This document shows positions 1 to 7,483 of a stretch of 64,000 bases of DNA, one piece after another. The stretch covers positions 21,090 through 85,089 of the forward strand of contig NZ_JAHLDV010000011.1 of the NCBI RefSeq assembly GCF_018861865.1, in the 5' to 3' direction. A model generated the notes under the pieces. It made no database searches. It worked only from the letters and a program-made list of their open reading frames with translations, and had not been told where the DNA came from. How positions within the stretch are numbered: the first letter of the stretch is position 1; each line of letters starts with the position of its first letter. This DNA is from Clostridium frigoris. GTDB lineage: Bacteria; Bacillota; Clostridia; Clostridiales; Clostridiaceae. Position numbers and translations under genes: made by a program.

Positions 1-477
1 TCTTTGAATGTAATTAGTGAACTAAAATAACATCATGCGGACATATATGTTGTTATGACTGAAAATGCCACAAATTTTGTTACACCACTCATGTTGCAAC
101 GAAGTGTTGATCATCCCATTCAAATAAACTCCTTTGATCTCCCTAAAACATGGGACAATAGCCATAAATCACTTTCCCAAAAGACAGATTTACTATTGAT
201 TGCTCCCGCTTCCGCTAATATTTTAGGAAAAGCTGCTAATGGAATTTCGGATGATTTACTATCAACTAAAATTATGTCCATGCGTGGACCAAAAGTCATT
301 GCCACACATATCAATGACATGATGTATAATAGTCCAAGCGTGCTTCGTAATGTGCAGACATTAAAAAATGATGGTTTTATTTTTGTGGAAAATGGCAATC
401 AGGAACATCCATCTTATTTTCCGTCAATTGATAGAATTGTAAATACAGTTATACAAGTTTTGGGAGATGAAGACTAA
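1..477 (+). pseudogene. Flavoprotein (HFCD / CoaC-like) with in-frame stop, 5' end outside window
   Basis: The reading frame is open from base 1 and resembles the phosphopantothenoylcysteine-decarboxylase-like (HFCD) flavoprotein family. Family-like features are the strand VVMTENATNFVTPL, the segment LLLIAPASANILGKAANGISDDLLS that contributes to FMN binding, and MRGPKVIATHINDMM. A TAA codon at 28-30 interrupts the frame: ISELK precedes it and HHADIYVVMT follows, and together they read as one continuous family sequence. The only downstream ATG is at 55, which would remove the N-terminal Rossmann strand. I read this as a nonsense-mutated gene rather than a short functional one. The start lies left of the window. 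Its 3' end overlaps the 3' end of the convergent hydrogenase protease gene by about 29 bases. A sequencing error is the main alternative. Confidence 0.7.
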
Positions 478-910
478 AAATAAAACTCATTGCCTTTTGA
501 GATATCTCTTCGACTTTACCTTGTAAAACATTGCTTAACCCAAGATTTATGTCTATTTTAGAAATTTCTATTCCAATAAAATAACCTTTTATATCCATAT
601 TATACATGTTTATAAGATCTATTAACCCTAGAGAGTGAATAGACATGCTATAATCTTTAATTTTCTTTATGTCATCCAAACTTTTAAAAGTCAATGTGCC
701 TGGGACATTGCCATAATATGTTGAATCCATAATATAAAATACATCTATCTCATTTAGTAAAGAAAAACAAAATTCTACATCCGTTTCTCCAATAATAGTT
801 TCAATACCGTTATGCTCTAATTTTTTTTTAATTTTCTCCAAAACCAATAATGCTACTCCATCATCCATCATTAACATATTACCTATAGCCATAACTTTCT
901 TACCTATAAT
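449..910 (-). CDS. Hydrogenase maturation protease, probable ATT start
   Basis: This is a HyaD/HycI-type endopeptidase, which clips the C-terminal tail of the [NiFe] large subunit after nickel insertion. The N-terminal motif MAIGNMLMMDDGV matches the family GxGN-(x)3-DDG block, and DVFYIMDST matches the second acidic strand that supplies a nickel-sensing Asp. The first ATG is at 892, but it is 25 bases from the AAGGGG ribosome site at 918-923 and cuts into the first beta-strand. The same frame extends upstream through GKKV to ATA (905-907) and ATT (908-910) before a stop at 914-916. ATT sits 7 bases from the ribosome site and restores a family-like N-terminus, so I chose it; ATA 905-907 is the alternative. 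It is the last gene of the hydrogenase operon, and its substrate is probably the large subunit encoded at 1663-3063, which keeps a cleavable tail. Confidence 0.8.
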   Translation of the reverse strand: MIGKKVMAIGNMLMMDDGVALLVLEKIKKKLEHNGIETIIGETDVEFCFSLLNEIDVFYIMDSTYYGNVPGTLTFKSLDDIKKIKDYSMSIHSLGLIDLINMYNMDIKGYFIGIEISKIDINLGLSNVLQGKVEEISQKAMSFIFSLHLPKLV

Positions 911-927
911 TAATCAACCCCTTAACA

Positions 928-951
928 TAAAAAAACCTGTTTATAAACAGG
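928..951 (-). terminator. Hairpin terminator between hypB paralogue and protease
   Basis: The palindrome CCTGTTTATAAACAGG (936-951) is followed on the minus strand by seven U residues. It may attenuate transcription into the protease gene. Confidence 0.6.
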
Positions 952-954
952 ATT

Positions 955-1626
955 TTAATTTTCTTTTAAATTACTTTTTTCTTTTGTTTGTTTCAAAATC
1001 CATTCACTTAATTCATCTATTCCCTCATTTCTAGTACAAGAGGTTTGAAAAACTTTTGTCTTATTATTCAATAATTTAATATCTTCATAAAACTCTTCTA
1101 CCTTAAAATTAGTAAATGTAATTAAATCAATTTTATTTAAAATTATTGCTGTGCTTTTTTCAAACATCATTGGATATTTTAAAGGCTTGTCATTACCTTC
1201 TGCAACACTAAAAATACAAATTTTAACATCTTCACCAATGTCAAATTCAGCTGGCGATACTAAGCTCCCTATATTCTCTATAATAATAAGGTCTATCTCT
1301 CTTAAATCAAAATTTAATGATGCCTCCCTTACCTTAGATCCTTCTAAATATGAAGTTCTAGCGGTATTAATCTGTACTACTGGAACTCCCGTAGCTTCAA
1401 TCCGCTGTGCATCTTTAGTAGTATATAAGTCTCCTTCTATTACCGCAATATTTAAGTTTTGTTTAAGCTTTGGAATTAATTTCTCAAGTATAGTTGTTTT
1501 GCCAGATCCAGGAGATCCCATCATATTTATAACAAATATCCCCTCTTCATCGAATAGATTTTTATTTTCCTCATGGATTTCTTCATTTGTATTTAACATA
1601 TTAACGCTAATCTTTATTTCACTCAT
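955..1626 (-). CDS. HypB-like GTPase without the metal-binding residues
   Basis: This 223-residue SIMIBI-class G protein is a HypB paralogue. It has Walker A GSPGSGKTT at 37-45, the HypB block GDLYTTKDAQRIEATGVPVVQI, IENIGSLVSPAEFDIGED and NKID. It aligns without gaps over its first 150 residues with the HypB at 4006-4665. The three G-domain metal ligands, Cys92, His93 and Cys124 in that copy (Cys166, His167 and Cys198 in E. coli HypB), are Ser92, Tyr93 and Ser124 here. The GTPase motifs are intact, so this is a divergent paralogue and not a decayed gene. It lies between the large subunit and the protease in the hydrogenase operon. It may act in nickel delivery as a GTPase or dimer partner rather than a metal carrier; that role is inference. 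Confidence 0.9.
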   Translation of the reverse strand: MSEIKISVNMLNTNEEIHEENKNLFDEEGIFVINMMGSPGSGKTTILEKLIPKLKQNLNIAVIEGDLYTTKDAQRIEATGVPVVQINTARTSYLEGSKVREASLNFDLREIDLIIIENIGSLVSPAEFDIGEDVKICIFSVAEGNDKPLKYPMMFEKSTAIILNKIDLITFTNFKVEEFYEDIKLLNNKTKVFQTSCTRNEGIDELSEWILKQTKEKSNLKEN

Positions 1627-1662
1627 TTTACTTTTCTCCCTACCTATTTTATTTCAAATAGA

Positions 1663-3063
1663 TCAAATAATATTTATATAATAAGGCTCACCATATTCCG
1701 TAGTAACGTGCGTAGCACAAGATATACAAGGATCAAAGGAACGCACGATACGTCCTATCTCAACTGGATTTTTAAGATTATCGATTTCGGTACCAATAAG
1801 AGCGCTCTCAAGAACTCCATGTTGACCCAGTTCGTCTATCGGCGAAAGGTTCCAAGCGGTTGGAGTAACTATATCACAATTCTTTATAACCCCTTTTTCT
1901 ATTGTAAGAAAGTGTCCTAGAGCCCCCCTAACAGCATCACAGAGTCCTACCCCCTGTGCACTCTCTGGAACAACATATTTTTGCTGCACTGCCGGTATCG
2001 GGTCTATAGACTCAAGTATTATAAACATTTTCTCACAAATTTTTTTACCCTCTAGTACTCGAGCCATAAGCCTATCCATAGTAGATATACTATTTTTATA
2101 TGACCCTGATAAAATCATACGAGCAAGTGGCCCAACCTGTACAACTTTACCTTCATACCTAGGTGCTTTAATAAATGTATATGCTCCCGGCTTTTTAATA
2201 TCTGTTTCAGATGGATAATTTGCTGGAACCTCAGTAGGTTTAGATCCCTTATACCAAGAAAATGCTGAACTCTCTGTTATTGCTTTTGGGTTTAAAGTAG
2301 TTACCTCACCATCAATATAACTTGAAGGCAAAACGTACTGCATTTCATTACTTGGCAAATCATGAAATAATCCATATGTTAGAAGATTTTTTGTACCACT
2401 ACCAATTTTAAAATACTCTGGATAATAATGAGCTATAATATTTATATCCTCGACCATATTTTTGCACATAAATTCACTTACAGAGTGTAGTATAGATTTT
2501 AATCTCATAATTTTAGAAGCATCCATATTTGCAGTGGTGCCCCCCACGAATACACCGTGGTTATGTGGCACCTTCCCACCTATCAGAGCTACAATTTCAT
2601 GGGCAAGGCGACTACATTCTAGCGCCTTCACATAATCCTTATTAATTTTTTCTGTATAATTCTTAGGAATTCTAAAATCATAACCCGAATTTCCTGGAGT
2701 AAGTGTTATATCTACATAATCTGGAAATGCAAAAATACAAATTTGCCTTATGATATTTTGAAGATACTCAGCCCCATGTGCAAAATCTCTGATTTTTACA
2801 CCATTCTCATTGGGCTTTACTTTTAGTGCATCCTCTAGCGCAAGACTTGCTACGAGTCCATGCGATGTAGAACATATACCACATATTCTTTCCGTAAAAT
2901 ATACTAAATCTAATGGTTGACGTCCTATTAACATCTTTTCAAAACCTCTAAACTGAATTCCACCACTTTTAGCTTCTACTATTTTATTTTTTTTAATTTC
3001 TACTTCTATACTTAAAGGCCCCATTATTCTAGTTATAGGATCTATAGTTATTTTGGTAGTCAT
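1663..3063 (-). CDS. [NiFe]-hydrogenase large subunit
   Basis: This is the catalytic subunit carrying the Ni-Fe(CN)2CO centre. The N-terminal RICGICSTSH motif (Cys64 and Cys67, counted from the GTG at 3072) and the C-terminal DPCISCATH motif supply the four Cys ligands. Fourteen residues follow the final His, the usual cleavable extension, so the protein needs the protease encoded downstream. I start at ATG 3063 because GAGG lies 8 bases upstream; a GTG at 3072 would sit inside the ribosome site. Length (466 aa) is normal for a group 1-like large subunit. The small subunit is directly upstream. No cytochrome b or other membrane-anchor gene is in the operon, so its redox partner is not evident. 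Confidence 0.95.
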   Translation of the reverse strand: MTTKITIDPITRIMGPLSIEVEIKKNKIVEAKSGGIQFRGFEKMLIGRQPLDLVYFTERICGICSTSHGLVASLALEDALKVKPNENGVKIRDFAHGAEYLQNIIRQICIFAFPDYVDITLTPGNSGYDFRIPKNYTEKINKDYVKALECSRLAHEIVALIGGKVPHNHGVFVGGTTANMDASKIMRLKSILHSVSEFMCKNMVEDINIIAHYYPEYFKIGSGTKNLLTYGLFHDLPSNEMQYVLPSSYIDGEVTTLNPKAITESSAFSWYKGSKPTEVPANYPSETDIKKPGAYTFIKAPRYEGKVVQVGPLARMILSGSYKNSISTMDRLMARVLEGKKICEKMFIILESIDPIPAVQQKYVVPESAQGVGLCDAVRGALGHFLTIEKGVIKNCDIVTPTAWNLSPIDELGQHGVLESALIGTEIDNLKNPVEIGRIVRSFDPCISCATHVTTEYGEPYYINII

Positions 3064-3130
3064 CACGATCACCTCACTCTAAAATATATTTAAACTATCA
3101 ATATTTATCTAGCTATGCTTAAATCATCTA

Positions 3131-3964
3131 TCAGTACTTAACAAATGGCTCTGTACCATCAGGGAAAAATTCACTAGCACAACCTATACAAGGCGTATTA
3201 GCCTCTACTGGCCAATTGATTCTTGAATTCCATAACCCAAGTGGACAATAAGCTTTTGTAATAGGACCCTTGCATCCAACCTTTATCATGCACTCTTTAT
3301 CTCCTAGCTTCTCTGCAAATACTTTATTATCAAAATATGAGCGTCTTGGGCAATTAGTATGATTTGTTTCTTTAAAAAACATCATTGGACGCCCTTTTTC
3401 ATCTACTTCAACCTTTTTGTTAAGAATAATGCTTGCTATAGTTCCCATCACCCACAGTGGGTTCGCAGGACATCCTGGAATATTTATTACTTCTCGCCCA
3501 AGAAACCCACCTAGACTTGTGCATCCTGTTGGATTAGGTCTAGCTGCTGATATTCCTCCAAATGAAGCACAAGTTCCAATAGCTATTATTGCTTTTGCTT
3601 TTTTTGCTGCTAAATTAACAGCTTCCGCTGTAGATACTCGTATGCCTTTATAGGTTGCAAATATATTATAGAACCCTTCCTCCATATTAGTTAGAGCACC
3701 TTCTACACCCAATATAAAATTAGTATCTAAAACCGCTAAAAACTCTTCATATGCAACTTCACCTTCTGCTTGCATAAGGCTAGGGCTAAATTTCAAATTA
3801 ACCATTTCCTTTAAAAAATAAGGAACATCTGGTTGATCCGCATTAAGAAAAGAAATTATATTTCCCGTACAACCATTAGCCTCCATCCATACAAAATTAA
3901 TCTTTTTAGCCTCTCCATTATGGATTTCATCTATGGCCCTCTTTATAAGTTTTCTTTCATGCAA
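3131..3964 (-). CDS. [NiFe]-hydrogenase small subunit, no Tat signal
   Basis: This is the electron-transfer subunit with three FeS clusters. Distal-cluster ligands are His202, Cys205, Cys225 and Cys231; medial ligands are Cys240, Cys259 and Cys262. Proximal ligands Cys32, Cys132 and Cys165 are present, but the second Cys of the usual CxxC is Asn35 (motif GCTGN). A spare Cys148 lies nearby. Residues 1-22 contain no twin-arginine signal or membrane helix, so the enzyme is predicted to stay in the cytoplasm. Translation probably starts at TTG 3964, six bases after AGGAGGG. The gene is paired with the large subunit downstream and preceded by hypB. Confidence 0.93.
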   Translation of the reverse strand: MHERKLIKRAIDEIHNGEAKKINFVWMEANGCTGNIISFLNADQPDVPYFLKEMVNLKFSPSLMQAEGEVAYEEFLAVLDTNFILGVEGALTNMEEGFYNIFATYKGIRVSTAEAVNLAAKKAKAIIAIGTCASFGGISAARPNPTGCTSLGGFLGREVINIPGCPANPLWVMGTIASIILNKKVEVDEKGRPMMFFKETNHTNCPRRSYFDNKVFAEKLGDKECMIKVGCKGPITKAYCPLGLWNSRINWPVEANTPCIGCASEFFPDGTEPFVKY

Positions 3965-4005
3965 AACATTCCCTCCTAATTCATTTTTTATATTTTTTAT
4001 ATCTT

Positions 4006-4665
4006 TTATATTTTTTTACTCTCAATTTTTCTCATTAACCATGAACATACTTCATCTATACCCTGATTTTTAACACAAGATGTTTCAAATATATCTGCAT
4101 TAGCATTTAGAGATTTTATATCTTCGTAAAACTCTTTTTTATCAAAATCAGTAAATTCTATTAAGTCTAATTTATTTAAAATAATAGCACAACTTTTTTC
4201 AAACATTAGTGGATACTTCAAAGGTTTGTCATTCCCTTCTGCAGTGCTCAAAATACAAATTTTTATATCTTCACCAATTTCAAATTCAGCGGGGCAAACT
4301 AAATTACCCACATTTTCTATTACAAGCAAATCAAGTTTATCAAGAATTAATGAATTTAATGCATTTTTTATCATTGACCCATCAAGGTGGCAAGCTCCGC
4401 CAGTATTAATTTGGACCACCGGAACACCCTGTGCTTCTATTCTCTGTGCATCTTTGGTAGTATAAATATCTCCCTCAATTACAGCAATATTTATATTGTT
4501 TTTGAGCCTTGTTATTATTCTTTCAAGTAGCGAAGTCTTACCTGACCCAGGTGAACTCATAAGGTTTATTACATAGATACCCTTATCATCCATCATTTTT
4601 TTGTTTTTAGCTGTTATCTCATTATTTGTTTGAAGAATATTTGTAACTATATTTATTTTACTCAT
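4006..4665 (-). CDS. hypB: Hydrogenase nickel incorporation GTPase HypB
   Basis: HypB uses GTP hydrolysis to help HypA insert nickel into the hydrogenase large subunit. The 219-residue protein has Walker A SSPGSGKTS (37-45), GDIYTTKDAQRIEAQGVPVV, the metal-site block GGACHLDG with Cys92 and His93, NVGNLVCPAEFEIGED with Cys124, and NKLD. It lacks the N-terminal CxxCGC nickel site of E. coli HypB and any His-rich stretch, as in many Firmicutes. It begins 3 bases after hypA ends and lies just upstream of the structural genes, so it is co-transcribed with them. A paralogue lacking the metal ligands is at 955-1626. Confidence 0.95.
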   Translation of the reverse strand: MSKINIVTNILQTNNEITAKNKKMMDDKGIYVINLMSSPGSGKTSLLERIITRLKNNINIAVIEGDIYTTKDAQRIEAQGVPVVQINTGGACHLDGSMIKNALNSLILDKLDLLVIENVGNLVCPAEFEIGEDIKICILSTAEGNDKPLKYPLMFEKSCAIILNKLDLIEFTDFDKKEFYEDIKSLNANADIFETSCVKNQGIDEVCSWLMRKIESKKI

Positions 4666-4668
4666 ATT

Positions 4669-5010
4669 TTAATCTCCTTCTATTGTATTTACGTAAAGCT
4701 CATATCCATGAATAATACTAGAACAAAATTTATTACAGCAGGGACAAAGTTTATTAAAATGATCAATGAGGAATTTTTGTTTACAATCAAAACATTCCGC
4801 TACTGCACTAACTTTCTGTATTTCTAAAGTTGAGCCTTCAAGCATTGTATCAATAATACATATGTTGAATGCAAAATTTAAGCATTCTGCCGTGACGCCG
4901 GCTAAGTCACCTATTTTTAATGATACCTTGGTAACTTTAATTAATTTATTCTCATTTGCTTTTTCTGTAACTATTTTTATAACATTTTCAATTATTGAAA
5001 CCTCATGCAT
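4669..5010 (-). CDS. hypA: Hydrogenase nickel metallochaperone HypA
   Basis: This 113-residue protein has the invariant N-terminal MHE (His2 binds nickel) and a zinc site of two CxxC pairs, CFDC at 73-76 and CPCC at 89-92. It partners HypB in loading nickel into the large subunit. It is the first gene of the leftward hydrogenase operon, preceded by the ribosome site TAGGAG. hypCDEF are not in the window and must lie elsewhere if the enzyme is active. Confidence 0.95.
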   Translation of the reverse strand: MHEVSIIENVIKIVTEKANENKLIKVTKVSLKIGDLAGVTAECLNFAFNICIIDTMLEGSTLEIQKVSAVAECFDCKQKFLIDHFNKLCPCCNKFCSSIIHGYELYVNTIEGD

Positions 5011-5133
5011 ATTTATCTCCTAATTAGTTGTATTTCTTCTTAATATAATATATATGTAAATTAATTAGTAAAATGTTTAAATTTACATATTGATAGATAT
5101 CACTTTAAATAAAATAATGAATAAACTAATTAG

Positions 5134-5187
5134 GAAAGTAAATTTTCAAAGTTTTACTATAAAACATATTTTAAAGACTACAAATAG
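5134..5187 (+). pseudogene. Remnant of a rubrerythrin 3' end
   Basis: Reading in frame from 5134 gives ESKFSKFYYKTYFKDYK followed by a stop at 5185-5187. This matches 9 of the 17 last residues of the rubrerythrin at 59424-59963 (LCKFPKAYFKIYCEDYK plus stop). The DNA across the stop and the next ribosome site, AAGACTACAAATAGGAGG, is identical at both places. A stop (TAG 5131-5133) precedes it, and I see no further rubrerythrin sequence upstream. The fragment marks a duplication of the rubrerythrin/small-protein junction. Confidence 0.6.
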
Positions 5188-5197
5188 GAGGTTCAAA

Positions 5198-5590
5198 ATG
5201 CTAATTTATTATCCCGACTACTATTTAGTCCCTGTAAAAGCTGTAATGTCTTTAGATGATGAATATAAGTACACTATAAAAAGAAATATAATTTATAGGT
5301 CGTGCACAAATGTTAATAAAGATATTATCAAAGAAAATTTTGAAGTGATTTATAAAAGGCAACAAAAATTCACATTAGAGGAATTATCAAAATATAATGG
5401 CATTGGTGGTAATGCTGCCTATATATCTGTAAATGGAATAGTGTATGACGTAAGTTCAGTTCAGTCTTGGACTGGTGGCACTCATTTTGGTTTATCTGCG
5501 GGAAGTGACGCAACAAAGGATTTTAACACCTGTCATGCTGCTTCAAAAATACTCGATAAATTACCTAAGGTAGGGGTAATCATAGGGTAA
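5198..5590 (+). CDS. Cytochrome b5-like heme-binding domain protein
   Basis: This 130-residue protein starts at ATG 5198 after AGGAGG; a longer open frame from 5090 has no ribosome site and overlaps the rubrerythrin remnant. The N-terminus (about 20 residues, MLIYYPDYYLVPVKAVM) is nearly the same as that of the small protein at 59975-60241, and similarity continues to a YR...NKDI segment. The C-terminal half (FTLEELSKYNG to the end) is a bacterial cytochrome b5-like heme/steroid-binding domain. Its GGTHFGL and CHAAS histidines are candidate heme ligands. It has no signal peptide or membrane segment. A redox or heme-related role near the hydrogenase operon is inference. Confidence 0.8.
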   Translation: MLIYYPDYYLVPVKAVMSLDDEYKYTIKRNIIYRSCTNVNKDIIKENFEVIYKRQQKFTLEELSKYNGIGGNAAYISVNGIVYDVSSVQSWTGGTHFGLSAGSDATKDFNTCHAASKILDKLPKVGVIIG

Positions 5591-5717
5591 TTTTAAAGAA
5601 GCATCATTTTGTTTTTTTTGATTTAGTACCAATTTTAATAATTTTTTTTGAGCATATATTTTTATAGTATTAGGGAAATATTAATATTATATAACAACAT
5701 AATAAGGAGGCGTATTT

Positions 5718-5882
5718 ATGGACAACAATAAAAGTCACTTGAAATCCGATAAGAAAAGCAATGCTGAACTAAGAAAGATGTATCCACATGATGGAAGTGA
5801 TATTGGAATTGAAAATGGTGAGAAAATAGATGCAAATAATTCCAGATTTACTAAACGTTCTAAATTATCACATAATAAATAA
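5718..5882 (+). CDS. Small hydrophilic protein, unknown function
   Basis: This 54-residue frame starts at ATG 5718, seven bases after a strong AAGGAGG site. It ends 18 bases before the cold-shock gene, so the two are probably co-transcribed. The product is highly charged and polar, with no Cys, membrane segment or recognisable motif (MDNNKSHLKSDKKSNAELRK at the start, SHNK at the end). I do not recognise a family. Confidence 0.6.
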   Translation: MDNNKSHLKSDKKSNAELRKMYPHDGSDIGIENGEKIDANNSRFTKRSKLSHNK

Positions 5883-5900
5883 CAAGGGGGATAAAATTTT

Positions 5901-6104
5901 ATGATAACAGGTATTGTAAAATGGTATGATGTTAGCAGAGGATATGGATTTATATCAGCTCAAGATGGTGAAGATGTATTTGTTCACCATTTATCAATAA
6001 AAGAAGAAGGACCAAAGAAAGATTTACATGAGGGTGAGGAAGTTCAATTTGATGTAGTAGATGGGCCAAAAGGCCCTCAGGCATCTAACGTTCAAAAATT
6101 TTAA
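5901..6104 (+). CDS. Cold-shock protein (CspA family)
   Basis: This 67-residue OB-fold nucleic-acid chaperone melts RNA structure at low temperature. RNP1 is seen as RGYGFIS and RNP2 as VFVHH, and the C-terminus has the usual GPKGPQASNV. A Glu-Gly-rich insertion-like stretch (SIKEEGPKKDL) makes it slightly more diverged than the Csp at 34330. The ribosome site AAGGGGG (5884-5890) is unusually G-rich and complementary to the C-rich loop of the repeated RNAs at 15.3, 17.1 and 18.3 kb. It follows a small 54-residue gene and ends at a strong terminator. Confidence 0.93.
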   Translation: MITGIVKWYDVSRGYGFISAQDGEDVFVHHLSIKEEGPKKDLHEGEEVQFDVVDGPKGPQASNVQKF

Positions 6105-6142
6105 TAAAATGATATTTATGGTTCTATAAATATTTTTGATAT

Positions 6143-6181
6143 AAAAGTAGGTACAGAATTAATTTTTCTGTACCTACTTTT
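6143..6181. terminator. Bidirectional terminator
   Basis: Long stem AAAAGTAGGTACAGAA pairs with TTCTGTACCTACTTTT around a short AT loop. It ends both the rightward csp transcript and the leftward gene at 6197-6403. Confidence 0.85.
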
Positions 6182-6196
6182 GTGAAATATTCAAAT

Positions 6197-6403
6197 TTAA
6201 TAAGCTCTTTGATCACCATTTAACATATTTTCAATTTCTACTGCTATTTCGCGACCTTTCTTATAGGAATTAAGTGTCTCTTTTGGTACTGAATCTTTAA
6301 ATCTATCCTCACCAGAAAGAAAATCAACTATCCCTTTCTTCGCACTTGGAACATCTCCAACATGGTCTATTCCATTAATCTCTTTTATTTTTGAACAATC
6401 CAT
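6197..6403 (-). CDS. Small conserved-looking protein, unknown function
   Basis: This 68-residue soluble protein is rich in charged residues (MDCSKIKEINGIDHVGDVPS at the start, MLNGDQRAY at the end). It has no membrane segment or motif I recognise. The start is supported by a GGGAGGG ribosome site about seven bases upstream. It stands alone, bounded by the bidirectional terminator downstream and 195 AT-rich bases upstream. Confidence 0.65.
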   Translation of the reverse strand: MDCSKIKEINGIDHVGDVPSAKKGIVDFLSGEDRFKDSVPKETLNSYKKGREIAVEIENMLNGDQRAY

Positions 6404-6598
6404 AAATATCCCTCCCTTTATATATTCTCGATATTAAATAATTACCTATACTAAAAAATCTTAATACTATAGTTATACTTCCCAATTTAAAATTATTAAT
6501 GTACGTTCATTCCCTTTAAAAATAATAACCTAAGTTAATTTTCTATATCTATTTTTTCATTAAAAATAAGTTCATATAATTTATTGTTAACTTTTAAC

Positions 6599-7450
6599 TT
6601 AACTAACGAATAACCTTGACTTACTATTGTTTTTAGTAGCTTTTATTGCCTCTTTAGTTTTTTCTAACAATAGTAAAAATATATCTTCATCTTCCTTAAT
6701 ATCCTGTGGATATGTTAATAATACATTTGATAAATAGTATTCTTTTAATTTAGGTTCTTTCAATTTTAAATTATTAAAACAATCGTCCACTTTACCACTT
6801 ATTTTGTCTTTGTTTTCTCCACTAGCAAAAGGAAAAACTCCTATAAAATTTTGTGAGGCATAGGGAATAAAAACATCTGTATCCCAAAAAATATTTTTTA
6901 AATTTTCATAAATATATCCTGAGATATTATTATATTCATTATCAATTTCATTGGAAAAATCTTTTACTTGTTTATAAAAAGTTGTCATCATAATAGTAAC
7001 ATTATACTTTCCCTTAGTAGCTTTTTTTAATTCTAATTGTATAAAAAAAGGTAAATTAAAAATCACTTTTTTCTCTATTAGATTTTGAGATAAATTTAAT
7101 AGTTTTAGAACCTTATTATTTAATATAGCATCCTCAAATGGTATCAACATATAATCTGATATTCCCTCTGATATTCCTTTAATAAAATTATCTCTATGAT
7201 TATTTGCAGTTATAATCATTATAGGAACTGCTTTGTTTTTTTCTCTTACTCTTTTAATAAGTTTAAATCCATCTTCATTCTTTAAATCTATATCCATTAT
7301 AATAAGATCTGCACTATATCTGTTTTGTGCCAAAGCAATAAAAAACTCAGTAGAATTGGATGCTTCATCCACAGTAAATTGTTTATTATTTAAAATCAAT
7401 TTTATTGATTTAATGCTTTCTAATATTATAATTTTCAAAGTTTCACTCAT
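6599..7450 (-). CDS. Response-regulator-like protein with degenerate receiver and GGDEF-like domain
   Basis: Residues 1-120 form a CheY-like receiver fold: the phospho-acceptor strand reads LIIMDIDL and the Thr strand IMIITAN. The acidic pocket near the N-terminus is reduced to a single Glu (IIILES), and the conserved Lys before Pro-Phe is Ile (MLIPFE). Phosphorylation may therefore be weak or absent. The C-terminal 150 residues look like a strongly degenerate nucleotidyl-cyclase (GGDEF-type) fold; the stretch ASQNFIGVFPFA falls where a GGDEF signature would be. It is probably not catalytic and could be a sensor or effector-binding domain. No histidine kinase adjoins it. The domain-2 assignment is tentative. 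Confidence 0.7.
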   Translation of the reverse strand: MSETLKIIILESIKSIKLILNNKQFTVDEASNSTEFFIALAQNRYSADLIIMDIDLKNEDGFKLIKRVREKNKAVPIMIITANNHRDNFIKGISEGISDYMLIPFEDAILNNKVLKLLNLSQNLIEKKVIFNLPFFIQLELKKATKGKYNVTIMMTTFYKQVKDFSNEIDNEYNNISGYIYENLKNIFWDTDVFIPYASQNFIGVFPFASGENKDKISGKVDDCFNNLKLKEPKLKEYYLSNVLLTYPQDIKEDEDIFLLLLEKTKEAIKATKNNSKSRLFVS

Positions 7451-7483
7451 CTTAAATCATCTCCCATTTTATTGAATGTTGTA

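Noticed and set aside
1151..1681. 176-residue rightward frame opposite the HypB paralogue
   Set aside because: It mirrors the codon structure of the real gene, has no ribosome site and no family resemblance.
5090..5197. Longer N-terminus for the cytochrome-b5-like protein
   Set aside because: No ribosome site at 5090; the region holds the rubrerythrin remnant, and AGGAGG precedes ATG 5198.
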